Notes: generated by a model from the sequence alone, not told the origin. A stretch of DNA of 64,000 bases from Crenobacter luteus (GCF_004345725.1 NZ_SLXG01000001.1:186001-250000); one strand, 5' to 3'; counted from the stretch's first letter, positions 12,189 through 20,564 are shown. Numbers and translations: made by a program.

Positions 12189-12386
12189 ATGAAATTCGCA
12201 GCCACCCTGGCGCTGAAGTCGCCGCAAGCCGTTTTTGCCAAGCCCGAGACCGCGGCCAAGAAGAAAGAAGTGTTCAACGACGGCCTGCTGATGCCGTTCT
12301 ACGCCGCGATGTCGGCGCCGAAGCAGAATAAGGCCGAGTCGGCCTCGCGTAAATATTCGATGTTTGCATGGTATCCGTTCCTTTAA
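12189..12386 (+). CDS. Small protein of unknown function (65 aa)
   Basis: Short basic protein beginning MKFAATLALKSPQAVF, with a KKK stretch and an aromatic end (SMFAWYPFL). I do not recognise the family and see no signal peptide or membrane helix. The start at 12189 sits six bases after AAAAGGAG, a strong ribosome site; in-frame ATGs at 12183 and upstream are less well placed. It has its own promoter block, near-duplicate of the one before cidA, so it is probably co-regulated with the holin-like pair by the divergent LysR protein. Real expression is supported by the ribosome site and promoter, not by homology. Confidence 0.6.
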   Translation: MKFAATLALKSPQAVFAKPETAAKKKEVFNDGLLMPFYAAMSAPKQNKAESASRKYSMFAWYPFL

Positions 12387-12430
12387 TTCATTTTAAGAAT
12401 TAAAAACGGCCACCTATACTCGACTCAGTC
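12382..12430 (+). promoter_or_regulatory. Promoter copy 2 (before cidA/lrgA)
   Basis: TTTAATTCATTTTA followed at the same distance as in copy 1 by TATACT (12415-12420) and ACTCA. It contains the perfect inverted repeat TTAATTC-N7-GAATTAA at 12383-12403, which is T-N11-A-like and could bind the LysR regulator. The cidA start codon is 42 bp after the -10. Confidence 0.6.
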
Positions 12431-12461
12431 GATCGCGCCGCCACCTGCCAAGGAAACGATC

Positions 12462-12878
12462 ATGACCCGCGCAGCACGCCAACACGCCCAACCGGTCCTC
12501 CGCATCGCGGGCCAGGTCGCGCTGCTGTCGGCGGTCTGGTGGGCGGCGACGCAACTGAGCCTGCACGTCGTGCCGGCGGTGCCGGGTGGCGTGCTCGGCA
12601 TGGCGGTGGTGCTGATCGGCCTGATCAAGGGCTGGCTGCCGCTCGACCTGTTCAAGAGCGGCGCGCGCTGGCTGTTGGCCGAGATGCTGCTGTTCTTCAT
12701 CCCGGTGGTGGTCGCGGTGGTGCAGTACCCCGAGCTGATCGTCAGCGCCGGCGCCAAGATCCTGCTGGTGATCGTGGTCTCGACCGGCATCGTGATGACG
12801 GCCACCTCGCTGACGGTGGACGGCTTCTACCGCCTCGAATTGGCGCTCAAGCGCCGCCAGCGCGCGAGGGGGGTGTGA
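12462..12878 (+). CDS. cidA: CidA/LrgA family holin-like protein
   Basis: 138-aa membrane protein with four predicted hydrophobic segments and the family motif PGGVLGMAVVLIGLIKG (residues about 41-57), plus the basic tail LALKRRQRARGV. CidA/LrgA proteins form oligomers in the inner membrane and act with LrgB/CidB in overflow-metabolite transport and control of lysis. The ATG follows AAGGAAACGATC. It overlaps the next gene by one base (TGATG). The name cidA rather than lrgA follows from the adjacent LysR regulator and is not certain. One copy of the 9-mer (12675) gives LLAEM. Confidence 0.88.
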   Translation: MTRAARQHAQPVLRIAGQVALLSAVWWAATQLSLHVVPAVPGGVLGMAVVLIGLIKGWLPLDLFKSGARWLLAEMLLFFIPVVVAVVQYPELIVSAGAKILLVIVVSTGIVMTATSLTVDGFYRLELALKRRQRARGV

Positions 12879-13564
12879 TGGGCAACGAATTCGTCGCGCT
12901 GGCCTGCTTCGCGCTGACCGTCGCGCTCTATCTGGCGAGCAAGCGGCTGAACGCCCGCCTCGGGACCTGGTGGAGCTCGCCGATGATCGTCGTGCCGCTG
13001 ACGCTGATCGCCGTGCTGGTCGGCGCGCGCATCCCGTACGACACCTATTTCCACGACACGCGCTGGCTGACCTGGCTGCTCGGCCCGGCGACCGTCGCCT
13101 TCGCGGTGCCGATCTACGAGCACCGCGCGCTGATCCGCCGCCACTGGCTGTCGCTCGCCTCGGGCGTGCTGGTCGGTATGCCGGTCGCCGTCGTCAGCTC
13201 GATCTGGCTGGCGCGCGAGCTGGGCCTGCCGCAGCTGTTGCAGAACACGCTGGCGACCCGTTCGGTCAGCACGCCGTTCGCGCTGGCGGCGGCGCCGAGC
13301 TTCGGCGGGCAGCCCGAACTGGCTGCGGTGTTCGTCGTGCTGACCGGCGTGTGCGGCATGCTGATCGGCGAGGCGATGCTGGCGGTGCTGCCGGTGCGTT
13401 CCCGGCTGGCCAAGGGCGCGCTGTTCGGCGCCGCGGCGCACGGCGTCGGCACCGCCAAGGCGCGCGAGATCGGCGCCGAGGAGGGCGTGGTCGCCAGCCT
13501 GACGATGATGTTCGGCGGCCTCGCCACGGTGCTCGCCGCACCGCTGGTCGCCGGCTACGTGTAG
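12878..13564 (+). CDS. lrgB: LrgB/CidB family membrane protein
   Basis: 228-aa multi-pass inner-membrane protein of the LrgB family, partner of the preceding CidA/LrgA protein. Family segments visible are RSVSTPFALAAAPSFGG and AAAHGVGTAKAREIG. The ATG at 12878 overlaps the upstream stop codon, indicating translational coupling. Members have been linked to pyruvate or glycolate export and to programmed lysis; the substrate here is not shown by sequence. Confidence 0.92.
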   Translation: MGNEFVALACFALTVALYLASKRLNARLGTWWSSPMIVVPLTLIAVLVGARIPYDTYFHDTRWLTWLLGPATVAFAVPIYEHRALIRRHWLSLASGVLVGMPVAVVSSIWLARELGLPQLLQNTLATRSVSTPFALAAAPSFGGQPELAAVFVVLTGVCGMLIGEAMLAVLPVRSRLAKGALFGAAAHGVGTAKAREIGAEEGVVASLTMMFGGLATVLAAPLVAGYV

Positions 13565-13643
13565 ATTTCCCAGGGCCGCCGGTCCCCAACCGGCATGTTT
13601 CTGCAGTTTTCTCCTCTGTGCATGGTGTTGCATACATGCTTTG

Positions 13644-13671
13644 GGGCCGGCCTCGTCGCCGGCCCATTTTT
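13644..13671 (+). terminator. Terminator of cidA-lrgB
   Basis: Stem GGGCCGG / CCGGCCC with an eight-base loop followed by A and five T residues. Confidence 0.8.
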
Positions 13672-13718
13672 CTTTCCGCGCCCGTTCCACGGCGCGCGCC
13701 TCGCGCGTCGCGGGCACG

Positions 13719-13741
13719 AAAAAGCCCGGCCGGGGCCGGGC
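13719..13741 (-). terminator. Terminator of the OmpA-like lipoprotein gene
   Basis: On the minus strand GCCCGGCC-CC-GGCCGGGC is followed by TTTTT, 30 bp after the stop codon. It faces the plus-strand terminator of lrgB. Confidence 0.85.
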
Positions 13742-13770
13742 GCGACGGATGGTGTCTGGACGAGCGGGCG

Positions 13771-14424
13771 TCAGGTTTTCGGCGTGATGTTGATCTCGAC
13801 GCGGCGGTTCTTCGCGCGGCCCTCGGCGGTGGTGTTGCTCGCCACCGGCTGGTTCGGGCCGAAGCCGACGGTGCGGATGCGCGCGGCGGCGACGCCCTGG
13901 CCCTGCAGGTAGTTGCCGACCGACGACGCGCGGCGTTCGGACAGCGCCTGGTTCAGTTGCAGCGTGCCGGTGCTGTCGGTGTGGCCGGCCACGGTGATGC
14001 TGGTGTCGGTGTACTGCGCGAGCACGCGGCCGACGTCGTCCAGCGTCTTGCGCACGTCCGGGCGCAGCTCGGCGCTGTTGAGCGCGAAGGTGATGTTGTC
14101 GGGCATCACCAGCTTGATCTGGTCGCCGTCGCGGCTGACCTGGACCTGGCTGCCGGCCAGCTTCTCGCGCAGCAGCTTTTCCTGGTGGTCCATGTAGGCG
14201 CCGACGCCGGCGCCGACCACGCCGCAGCCGAGCGCGGCGTTGCGCGCGCCCTTGCCGCCGTGGGTCAGCGCGCCGACGATGCCGCAGGTCGCGGCGGCGC
14301 CCAGGCCGTACATGGCGGTCTTGCTCATTTCCTGCTGACCGGTCTGCGGGTTGGTCGTGCAGGCGCTGGCGGCCAGCGCCGCCGCGAGCGCGGCGACGGT
14401 GGCGAACTTGAAGCGTTGGGCCAT
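13771..14424 (-). CDS. YiaD-like OmpA-domain lipoprotein
   Basis: 217-aa outer-membrane lipoprotein. The signal peptide ends in the lipobox LAASAC (lipidated Cys about residue 22), followed by TTNPQTGQQE as in YiaD-type proteins. Residues about 37-75 form a glycine-zipper-like segment. The C-terminal OmpA domain has the peptidoglycan-binding motif GHTDSTGTLQLNQALSERRA and ends in NRRVEI. It probably tethers the outer membrane to peptidoglycan. The start at 14424 has AAGGAA upstream. It is transcribed alone, with its own terminator. Confidence 0.9.
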   Translation of the reverse strand: MAQRFKFATVAALAAALAASACTTNPQTGQQEMSKTAMYGLGAAATCGIVGALTHGGKGARNAALGCGVVGAGVGAYMDHQEKLLREKLAGSQVQVSRDGDQIKLVMPDNITFALNSAELRPDVRKTLDDVGRVLAQYTDTSITVAGHTDSTGTLQLNQALSERRASSVGNYLQGQGVAAARIRTVGFGPNQPVASNTTAEGRAKNRRVEINITPKT

Positions 14425-14657
14425 AACGGGTTCCTTCTTGTCGGTTAGGGTCGGTCTGGGGGGCGGGGCCAGGCTGGAGCGGGCCGCCCGTGCCGACATG
14501 GTAGCGGCATGATCGTCGCTGTTATCAAGATAACGATTAATCTTTGTGAATCAAAGCGCGTAGTACCGGCCCGGTCAGCCATTGCAAATGACTCGGCCGG
14601 CGCGCGGGGCGGTGGCGCGCCGCGTGCTAGAATGCCCGCCGTTTCGAGGAGTCCGTC

Positions 14658-15320
14658 TTGTTCAGCCTGCTTGCCCGCACCGCGCATTTCATCGTGATCG
14701 ACAAGGCGCCGGGCGTCGGTTTCCACCGCGAGGACGACGCGCCGGCGCTGATCGACGCCGTGCGCGACGCCTTGGCCGAGCCGGCGCTGTGGCCGGTGCA
14801 CCGGCTCGACAAGCCGACCTCCGGCCTGATGCTGTTCGCTCGCTCCGAGGCGGCCGCGCGCGCCTTGTCCGACGCGCTGGCCGGGCACCGCCTGCGCAAG
14901 TTCTATCTGGCGCTGTCCGACCGCGCGCCGGCCAAGAAGCAGGGCTGGGTCAAGGGCGACATGGTCAAGGCGCGCGGCGGCGCGTGGCGTCTGGCGCACA
15001 GCGCCGACAAGCCGGCCATCACCCGTTTTTTGTCGTTCTCGCTGGCGCCGCGCCGCCGGCTGTTCCTCCTGGCGCCGTTCACCGGCCGCACCCACCAGCT
15101 GCGCGTCGCGATGAAGAGCGTGTCGGCGCCGATTCTCGGCGACGCGCTGTACGGCGGCACCGCCGCCGATCGCGTCTACCTGCACGCCTACGCGCTGTCG
15201 TTCGACCTGTTCGGCGAGTCGTACGCCTTCGTCTGCCCGCCGAGCGTCGGCGCCGAGTTCCTGACGCCCGAATGCGCGGCAAGCTTGGCCGAGCTCGGCC
15301 AACCCTGGGCGCTACTGTAA
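14658..15320 (+). CDS. RluA-family pseudouridine synthase
   Basis: 220-aa RNA pseudouridine synthase without an S4 domain. The catalytic motif HRLDKPTSGLMLFAR places the active Asp at about residue 51, and the fold continues with RKFYLAL, PFTGRTHQLRVAM and GDALYGG. The exact uridine target (rRNA or tRNA) cannot be read from sequence; it resembles the short single-domain RluA-like branch. Translation appears to start at a TTG (14658) with GAGGAG seven bases upstream. Two copies of the 9-mer meet at the 3' end to make an 18-bp palindrome encoding LAELGQ. Confidence 0.85.
   Translation: MFSLLARTAHFIVIDKAPGVGFHREDDAPALIDAVRDALAEPALWPVHRLDKPTSGLMLFARSEAAARALSDALAGHRLRKFYLALSDRAPAKKQGWVKGDMVKARGGAWRLAHSADKPAITRFLSFSLAPRRRLFLLAPFTGRTHQLRVAMKSVSAPILGDALYGGTAADRVYLHAYALSFDLFGESYAFVCPPSVGAEFLTPECAASLAELGQPWALL
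15285..15302. repeat. Perfect palindrome of two abutting 9-mers
   Basis: TTGGCCGAGCTCGGCCAA, with no spacer, within the last codons of the pseudouridine synthase gene. It shows the paired arrangement of the dispersed word inside coding sequence. Confidence 0.9.
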
Positions 15321-15376
15321 GCGCGCCGCGCGCGTCCCTCTTGTGCCGGCGGCCGCAAAGCCCTAGCCTGTAAAAA

Positions 15377-15400
15377 GGGGCGCGCGTCTGCGCCCCGTTT
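15377..15400 (+). terminator. Weak terminator after the pseudouridine synthase
   Basis: GGGGCG-N8-CGCCCC followed by GTTT. The stem is good but the T-run is short. Confidence 0.5.
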
Positions 15401-15422
15401 GCCAACCCACCGGACACGCAGC

Positions 15423-15518
15423 ATGATCGCTTCCCACCTGCGGACCGGCTCGCCCGGTCTGCCACAAAGCTGGTACACCCTCGACGTCGTTCTCGCCGAC
15501 GACTTCCCGCGCGTCTGA
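15423..15518 (+). CDS. tnaC: TnaC-type tryptophanase leader peptide (31 aa)
   Basis: Small open frame beginning MIASHLRTG, ending 107 bp before tnaA. Its C-terminal part [16 protein letters not shown] matches E. coli TnaC position for position at the key residues. Trp17, Asp21, Asp26 and Pro29 have the spacing of TnaC Trp12, Asp16, Asp21 and Pro24, and an aromatic residue follows the Trp in both. In E. coli tryptophan stalls the ribosome at Pro24, masking a Rho entry site so that tnaA is transcribed. Here two residues (Arg-Val) follow the proline before TGA. The ribosome site is weak. The role is inferred from residue pattern and position. Confidence 0.8.
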   Translation: MIASHLRTGSPGLPQSWYTLDVVLADDFPRV

Positions 15519-15625
15519 ATCACGCGGCACTCCGCCGCCCGTCTCCATCCTTATCGAACACCGATCGCCGGCCGCATCCATCGCGCGCCACGGGCGCGTC
15601 CGCGCGTGCCGGCAGGAGCACGACC
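15519..15625 (+). promoter_or_regulatory. Leader spacer with C-rich, G-poor stretch (possible rut site)
   Basis: The spacer between tnaC and tnaA begins with a cytosine-rich stretch (for example CTCCGCCGCCCGTCTCCATC), suited to Rho loading, and has no intrinsic terminator. This fits TnaC/Rho control. The tnaA ribosome site GGCAGGAG lies at its end. Confidence 0.45.
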
Positions 15626-17014
15626 ATGACCCGACGCATTCCCGAGCCGTTCCGCATCAAGATGGTGGAACCGATCCGTCAGACGAGCCACGACGAGCGC
15701 CTGGCGGCGCTGGCGGCCGCCGGCTGGAACCCCTTCCTGTTGCGCGCCGACGACGTCTACATCGACCTTCTGACCGACAGCGGCACCGGCGCGATGAGCG
15801 ACGCCCAATGGGGCGCGCTGTTGACCGGCGACGAGGCCTACGCCGGCAGCCGCAACTTCTACCAGCTGGTCGACGCAGTGCGCGACGTCACCGGCTATCC
15901 GCACGTGATCCCGACCCACCAGGGGCGCGGCGCCGAGCAGATCCTGTTCCCCGAGCTCGTCAAGCGGGTGAAGGGGGACGGGCAGCCGGTGTTCCTGTCC
16001 AACTACCATTTCGATACCACCAAGGCGCACGTCGAGCTCGCCGGCGCGCGCGCGATCAATCTGTTGACGCCGGCGGCGCTCGACACGACGACGCCCCACC
16101 CGTGGAAGGGCAACGTCGACCTCGAAGGCCTGGCCGGCGCGCTCGAGACGCACGGCAAGAACGTCGCGGCGCTGATCCTGACCGTCACCTGCAACAGCGC
16201 CGGCGGCCAGCCGGTATCGCTGGAGAACCTGCAGCGCGCCAGCGCGCTGGCAAAAAAGCACGGCGTGCCGGTGGTGATCGACGCCGCGCGCTTCGCCGAG
16301 AACGCCTGGTTCATCAAACAGCGCGAGCCGGCCTGGCGCGACGCCACGTTGGCCGAGATCGTGCGCGCGCAGTTCGCCTGCGGCGACATGTTCACCATGT
16401 CGGCCAAGAAGGACGGCCTCGTCAACATCGGCGGCCTGTGCGCCTTCAAGGGCGACGAGGAGCTGTTCCGCGCGGTGCAGGTGCGCTGCGTGCCGATGGA
16501 AGGCTTCGTCACCTATGGGGGCCTGGCCGGCCGCGACATGGCGGCGCTGGCGGTGGGGCTGAGGGAAGGGCTCGACGAGGATTATCTGGCCTACCGGATC
16601 GGCCAGGTCGCCTACCTCGGCCAAAGGTTGGCCGACGGCGGTGTGCCGATCCAGACGCCGACCGGCGGCCACGCGGTGTTCGTCGACGCGAAAAAGCTGC
16701 TGCCGCACATTCCGCCCGAGCAGTTCCCGGCGCACGCGCTGGCGTGCGAGCTGTATCTGGAAGGCGGGGTGAGGGCGGTCGAGATCGGCTCGTTGCTGTT
16801 GGGGCGCAATCCGCAGTCCGGCGCGCAGGAGCCATCGCCGTTCGAACTGATGCGGCTGACCATCCCGCGCCGCGTCTATACCAACGACCATATGGACTAC
16901 GTCGCCGACTGCCTGATCGCGGTCAAGGAGCGCGCGGCCACGGTGCGCGGGCTGGCCTTCGACTACGAGCCGCCGGTGCTGCGCCACTTCACCGCGCGGC
17001 TGAAGCCGGCGTGA
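15626..17014 (+). CDS. tnaA: Tryptophanase (tryptophan indole-lyase)
   Basis: PLP-dependent beta-eliminating lyase of 462 aa that splits tryptophan to indole, pyruvate and ammonia. It is closer to TnaA than to tyrosine phenol-lyase, with [40 protein letters not shown] and [13 protein letters not shown]. The PLP lysine is in FTMSAKKDG (Lys261/262). A TnaC-like leader upstream supports the tryptophanase call. No tnaB permease follows; a terminator closes the unit. Copies of the 9-mer occur at 16349 and 16616, the second paired with an 8-base partner. Confidence 0.92.
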   Translation: MTRRIPEPFRIKMVEPIRQTSHDERLAALAAAGWNPFLLRADDVYIDLLTDSGTGAMSDAQWGALLTGDEAYAGSRNFYQLVDAVRDVTGYPHVIPTHQGRGAEQILFPELVKRVKGDGQPVFLSNYHFDTTKAHVELAGARAINLLTPAALDTTTPHPWKGNVDLEGLAGALETHGKNVAALILTVTCNSAGGQPVSLENLQRASALAKKHGVPVVIDAARFAENAWFIKQREPAWRDATLAEIVRAQFACGDMFTMSAKKDGLVNIGGLCAFKGDEELFRAVQVRCVPMEGFVTYGGLAGRDMAALAVGLREGLDEDYLAYRIGQVAYLGQRLADGGVPIQTPTGGHAVFVDAKKLLPHIPPEQFPAHALACELYLEGGVRAVEIGSLLLGRNPQSGAQEPSPFELMRLTIPRRVYTNDHMDYVADCLIAVKERAATVRGLAFDYEPPVLRHFTARLKPA

Positions 17015-17034
17015 GCCTGTCCGCGCACGAAAAG

Positions 17035-17060
17035 AACGGGGCCGACGGCCCCGTTTTTTT
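17035..17060 (+). terminator. Terminator of tnaA
   Basis: AACGGGGCC-GAC-GGCCCCGTT followed by five or more T residues. The A-rich left side may let it also act on the opposing lipoprotein transcript. Confidence 0.88.
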
Positions 17061-17069
17061 CGCCCCGGC

Positions 17070-17498
17070 TCAGCGCGGCAGGGCGGTGACGACGACGTCG
17101 GGGTGCGGCGGCGGGTCGGCTGCGGGGGCGGCGAGCGCGCGCTCGCCGATCATGCGCAGTTCGCCGTCGACGAAGACGCGCGCGTCGAGCGCGTAACGGC
17201 CGTCGCCTTGCAGCGCTGCCCGGTCGTAGCACAGCGAGAAGCGGACCGGGAAGGCGCGCGGCGATTCGACGATCTGCTCGGCCAACACCGTCGACGGCGC
17301 GCCGGCGCGGCCGACGTCGAGCAGACGCACGCTGACATGGCTGCCGGCGGCGAGCGGCGCCGACGGGTCGGCCGGCAGCACGCGGCCTTCGAGCGTGCGC
17401 GGCGTATAAACCGGTTGGCCGAGGCCGGCGCAGGCGGAGAGGACGACGCAGCTCAGGAGCGCGAGCGCGCCGCGGCGGGGCAGGCGGGGGCGGGTCAT
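17070..17498 (-). CDS. YscW/YbaY-family lipoprotein
   Basis: 142-aa predicted lipoprotein with signal peptide and lipobox LSAC (Cys about residue 23). The body resembles the YscW/YbaY type domain: a beta-rich unit with VSVRLLDVGRAGAPSTVLAEQ, PVRFSLCYDRAAL and YALDARVFVDGELRMIGE. Family members act as pilotin-like or envelope lipoproteins; the partner is unknown here. It starts 4 bp after the ccoH stop codon on the same strand, so it is probably the last gene of the cbb3 operon. 9-mer copies lie at 17277 and 17415. Confidence 0.78.
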   Translation of the reverse strand: MTRPRLPRRGALALLSCVVLSACAGLGQPVYTPRTLEGRVLPADPSAPLAAGSHVSVRLLDVGRAGAPSTVLAEQIVESPRAFPVRFSLCYDRAALQGDGRYALDARVFVDGELRMIGERALAAPAADPPPHPDVVVTALPR

Positions 17499-17502
17499 GG
17501 AC

Positions 17503-18048
17503 TCAGCGTTTGGCGTCGCTGGCCGGCAGCATCGGGTCGAGGTGCGCGACGGGCCCGGCCTTGGGTTTCCACTCTCCCTGGATGCGCCAGCCGGCGGCCG
17601 GGTCCTCGAGCCGCACGTACCAGTGCTCGGCCGCGGCGATCTTGACCGGGCTTTCGTAAACGCCCGGGGCGATGCGGCGGGCGATGACGGTCGCGTCGCG
17701 TTCCGACAGCGTCGGGTGCAAGAGCCGTAGCGTCAGCGCATCGGGCAGCGCCAGCGTCGGCGCGCTGCCCTTGACCATCAGCCGCACGGTGCGCAGGTCG
17801 GGCGCGAACAGCGCCTGCGCCTCCAGCCCGAGCGCAGCGGCCTTCTCGTCGCGCTTGAGCTGCAGGTTGATTTCCTTGCCGGCCTTGTAATAGTCGTCGA
17901 CCACCAGTGCGTCGTCGGTGTCGGCGGCGAGCTTGAAGGTGTAGACGCCGGCGATCACGACGGCGACCGGGCCGAGGGCCAGCAACCACGGCCACGGTTC
18001 CTTGTACCAGGGGCGCCTGGCGTGCTTGTCCTGCTGCATGCTGCTCAT
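17503..18048 (-). CDS. ccoH: FixH/CcoH family protein
   Basis: 181-aa single-pass membrane protein with a transmembrane helix near residues 21-42 after the typical PWYKEPWPW, followed by LAADTDDALVVDDYYKAGK. FixH/CcoH associates with assembling cbb3 cytochrome oxidase and is needed for its maturation. The ATG at 18048 overlaps the ccoG stop codon (ATGA), so the genes are coupled. Position after ccoNOQP-ccoG is the usual order. Confidence 0.9.
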   Translation of the reverse strand: MSSMQQDKHARRPWYKEPWPWLLALGPVAVVIAGVYTFKLAADTDDALVVDDYYKAGKEINLQLKRDEKAAALGLEAQALFAPDLRTVRLMVKGSAPTLALPDALTLRLLHPTLSERDATVIARRIAPGVYESPVKIAAAEHWYVRLEDPAAGWRIQGEWKPKAGPVAHLDPMLPASDAKR

Positions 18049-19493
18049 TCTCCGATGAAACTGGATTTCTCCTCGACCACCTTGGACGGGTCGTCGAGCG
18101 ATTCGATGACGAAATGGATCTCGTGGCTGCCGCGCGTCGCGTACTGCGGGTCGGCCTGCACGCGCACGCCGACCGTCTCGTTCATGCCGCCGGCGACGGT
18201 GATCTGCGGCGTGTCGGTCGACAGCTTGATGCCGGGCAGCCCTTTCACTGAGAGACGGAAGCGCTGGCTTTGTTCCGAGGTGTTGATGATCTTCAGGCTG
18301 TAGCCGTTCTCGAGCCAGCCGTCGTCGGTTTCGCGCACCAGCGACGCGCGGTCGCGCAGCACGTCGACCTTGAACGGCTGGCGCAGCGCGAAGGAGCCGA
18401 CCGACGCGGCGATCACCGCGATCAGCACCAGCGTGTAGAGCACCACGCGCGGACGCTTGAGCCGCGAGACGATCTGGCTTTCCGGGTAGACGCCCTTGAG
18501 CGCGTTCTCGGTCGTGTAGCGGATCAGACCGCGAGGATAGCCCATCTTGTCCATCACGTCGTCGCAGGCATCGATGCAGGCGGCGCAGCCGATGCACTCG
18601 ATCTGCAGGCCGTTGCGGATGTCGATGCCGGTCGGGCAGACCTGCACGCACAGCGTGCAGTCGACGCAGTCGCCCAGCCCCGCCTCGCGCGGCTTGGTGC
18701 CCTTCTTGCGCGAGCCGCGCGGCTCGCCGCGCGCCTCGTCGTAGGAAATGATCAGCGTGTCGGCGTCGAACATCACGCTCTGGAAGCGCGCGTACGGGCA
18801 CATGTACTTGCACATCTGCTCGCGCAGGAAGCCGGCGAACAGGTAGGTGAAGCCGGCGTAGAAGAAGATCCAGAACGTCTCCCACGGGCCGAAGCCGAAG
18901 CTCGGGATGGCGGCGACCAGTTCGCGGATCGGCGTGAAGTAGCCGACCAGCGTGAAGCCGGTGACGAGCGAGAAGGCGATCATCAGCGCGTGCTTGGTGG
19001 TCTTGATGCGCAGCTTGGCGAGGCTCATCGGCGCCTTGTCGAGCTTGATGCGCTTGTTGCGGTCGCCCTCGACCCAGGCTTCGATCCACAGCATGATCTC
19101 GGTGTAGACCGTCTGCGGACAGGAGTAGCCGCACCACAGCCGGCCGGCGACGGTGGTCCACGCGAACAGGCCGAAGGCGCAGCACATCAAGAGGGCGGCG
19201 AGGTAGACGAAGTCCTGCGGCCAGATGGTCAGGCCGAACAGGAAGAACTTGCGGTTGACGAGGTCGAACAGCACCGCCTGGCGGCCGTTCCAGGTCAGCC
19301 ACGGCAGCGCGAAGTAGACGAGCTGGGTACCGAGCACGAACAGCACGCGCCAGTTGTTGAACACGCCCTTGACGGCGCGCGGATAGACTTTCTTGTGCGC
19401 CTCGTAGAGCGCGACGGTTTCGCCGGCCGCGGGCTTGTGGCCCGGAGCGGTGCGTTCGACCTTGATCGGGATGTCTTTGAGCGAGTCGGACAT
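18045..19493 (-). CDS. ccoG: CcoG/FixG/RdxA ferredoxin-like membrane protein
   Basis: 482-aa polyferredoxin with several membrane helices, two 4Fe-4S cluster motifs (CVDCTLCVQVCP and CIGCAACIDAC, about residues 270-310) and upstream cysteine motifs CGYSCPQ and CKYMCPYARFQ. The C-terminal Ig-like domain is present. CcoG reduces copper for delivery to the cbb3 oxidase. The start at 19493 (MSDSLKDIP) follows AGGGAATCCTC. It is separated from ccoP by a hairpin at about 19600. Confidence 0.93.
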   Translation of the reverse strand: MSDSLKDIPIKVERTAPGHKPAAGETVALYEAHKKVYPRAVKGVFNNWRVLFVLGTQLVYFALPWLTWNGRQAVLFDLVNRKFFLFGLTIWPQDFVYLAALLMCCAFGLFAWTTVAGRLWCGYSCPQTVYTEIMLWIEAWVEGDRNKRIKLDKAPMSLAKLRIKTTKHALMIAFSLVTGFTLVGYFTPIRELVAAIPSFGFGPWETFWIFFYAGFTYLFAGFLREQMCKYMCPYARFQSVMFDADTLIISYDEARGEPRGSRKKGTKPREAGLGDCVDCTLCVQVCPTGIDIRNGLQIECIGCAACIDACDDVMDKMGYPRGLIRYTTENALKGVYPESQIVSRLKRPRVVLYTLVLIAVIAASVGSFALRQPFKVDVLRDRASLVRETDDGWLENGYSLKIINTSEQSQRFRLSVKGLPGIKLSTDTPQITVAGGMNETVGVRVQADPQYATRGSHEIHFVIESLDDPSKVVEEKSSFIGE

Positions 19494-19596
19494 GAGGATT
19501 CCCTGGAGAGATGGTTCCGGACAGGCCGCCGTTGCCGTCCGGCCTGTCCGCAAGCATCGCGGTTTCATTTTATCAAATTGTAAAGTGTAGGGAGAT

Positions 19597-19630
19597 AAGC
19601 AAACTGCCCGCATCGCTGCGGGCAGTTTGA
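19597..19630 (-). terminator. Hairpin after ccoP, possible partial terminator
   Basis: ACTGCCCGC-N6-GCGGGCAGT on the minus strand followed by TTGCTTAT, an imperfect T-run. It could lower ccoGH expression relative to ccoNOQP. Confidence 0.55.
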
Positions 19631-19643
19631 TCTGGCTCAAGGA

Positions 19644-20564
19644 TTACTGAGCCTTGGGATTGTTGGACAGACCCCAGACGTAGGCGGTCAGCAGGTGGAC
19701 CTTGCCGTCGCCGAGGAAGTCTTTCCAGGCCGGCATCTGGTTGTTGCGGCCGTTGGTGACGGTCTCGATGATGGTTTTCTCGGTGCCGCCGTACAGCCAG
19801 ACGTTGTCGGTCAGGTTCGGCGCGCCGACGCCCTGGTTGCCCTTGCCGTCCGGACCGTGGCAGGCCGCGCAGACCGCCTTGAAGGTCTCGGTGCCGCGCT
19901 GCGCGCGGTCGGCGTCGTGCTTCTTGCCCGACAGCGACATCACGTAGTGGGCGACGTCCTTGACCTTCTCCTCGCCGAAGGCGGCGCCGAACGGCGGCAT
20001 CTGGCCGTGGCGACCGGCCTCGATCGTGGTCTTGATGGTGGCCGGGTCGCCGCCGTACAGCCAGTCGTTGTCGGTCAGGTTCGGGAAACCCTTGGCGCCG
20101 CGCGCGTCCGCGCCGTGGCACTGCACACAGTAGGTCTGGAACAGGCGCTTGCCCATTTCCTGCGCCTTCGGATCGGCGGCGACCGCCTTGACGTCCTGCT
20201 TCAGGAACTGGTCGTACAGCGGCTGGAACTTCGCCTCGGCGTCGTTGCGCTCCTTGGTGTACTGGCCGACCGAGCTCCAGCCGAACAGGCCCTGGAACTT
20301 GCCCAGACCCGGGTAGAGCGCCAGGTAGCCGGCGCCGAAGGCCAGCGTGATGTAGAACATCCACATCCACCAGCGCGGCAGCGGGTTGTTGTACTCGACC
20401 AGGTCGCCGTCCCACACGTGGCCGGTGATGTCGACCTTCTCGCCGCCCTGCTTGGGCGCCACCGCCTTGCCCTGGCTGAACAGCAGGTAGCCGAGGCCGA
20501 CCACGCCGGCGATCACGATCACGGAGATGTAGACACTCCAGAAATCACTTACAAAATCACTCAT
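19644..20564 (-). CDS. ccoP: cbb3 cytochrome c oxidase subunit III (diheme)
   Basis: 306-aa membrane-anchored diheme cytochrome c. Two N-terminal hydrophobic segments are followed by two c-type heme sites, CVQCH (about residue 135) and CAACH (about residue 223), in duplicated domains each containing NLTDN and WLYGG. It passes electrons to CcoO and CcoN. Its ATG overlaps the end of ccoQ by four bases. Confidence 0.96.
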   Translation of the reverse strand: MSDFVSDFWSVYISVIVIAGVVGLGYLLFSQGKAVAPKQGGEKVDITGHVWDGDLVEYNNPLPRWWMWMFYITLAFGAGYLALYPGLGKFQGLFGWSSVGQYTKERNDAEAKFQPLYDQFLKQDVKAVAADPKAQEMGKRLFQTYCVQCHGADARGAKGFPNLTDNDWLYGGDPATIKTTIEAGRHGQMPPFGAAFGEEKVKDVAHYVMSLSGKKHDADRAQRGTETFKAVCAACHGPDGKGNQGVGAPNLTDNVWLYGGTEKTIIETVTNGRNNQMPAWKDFLGDGKVHLLTAYVWGLSNNPKAQ

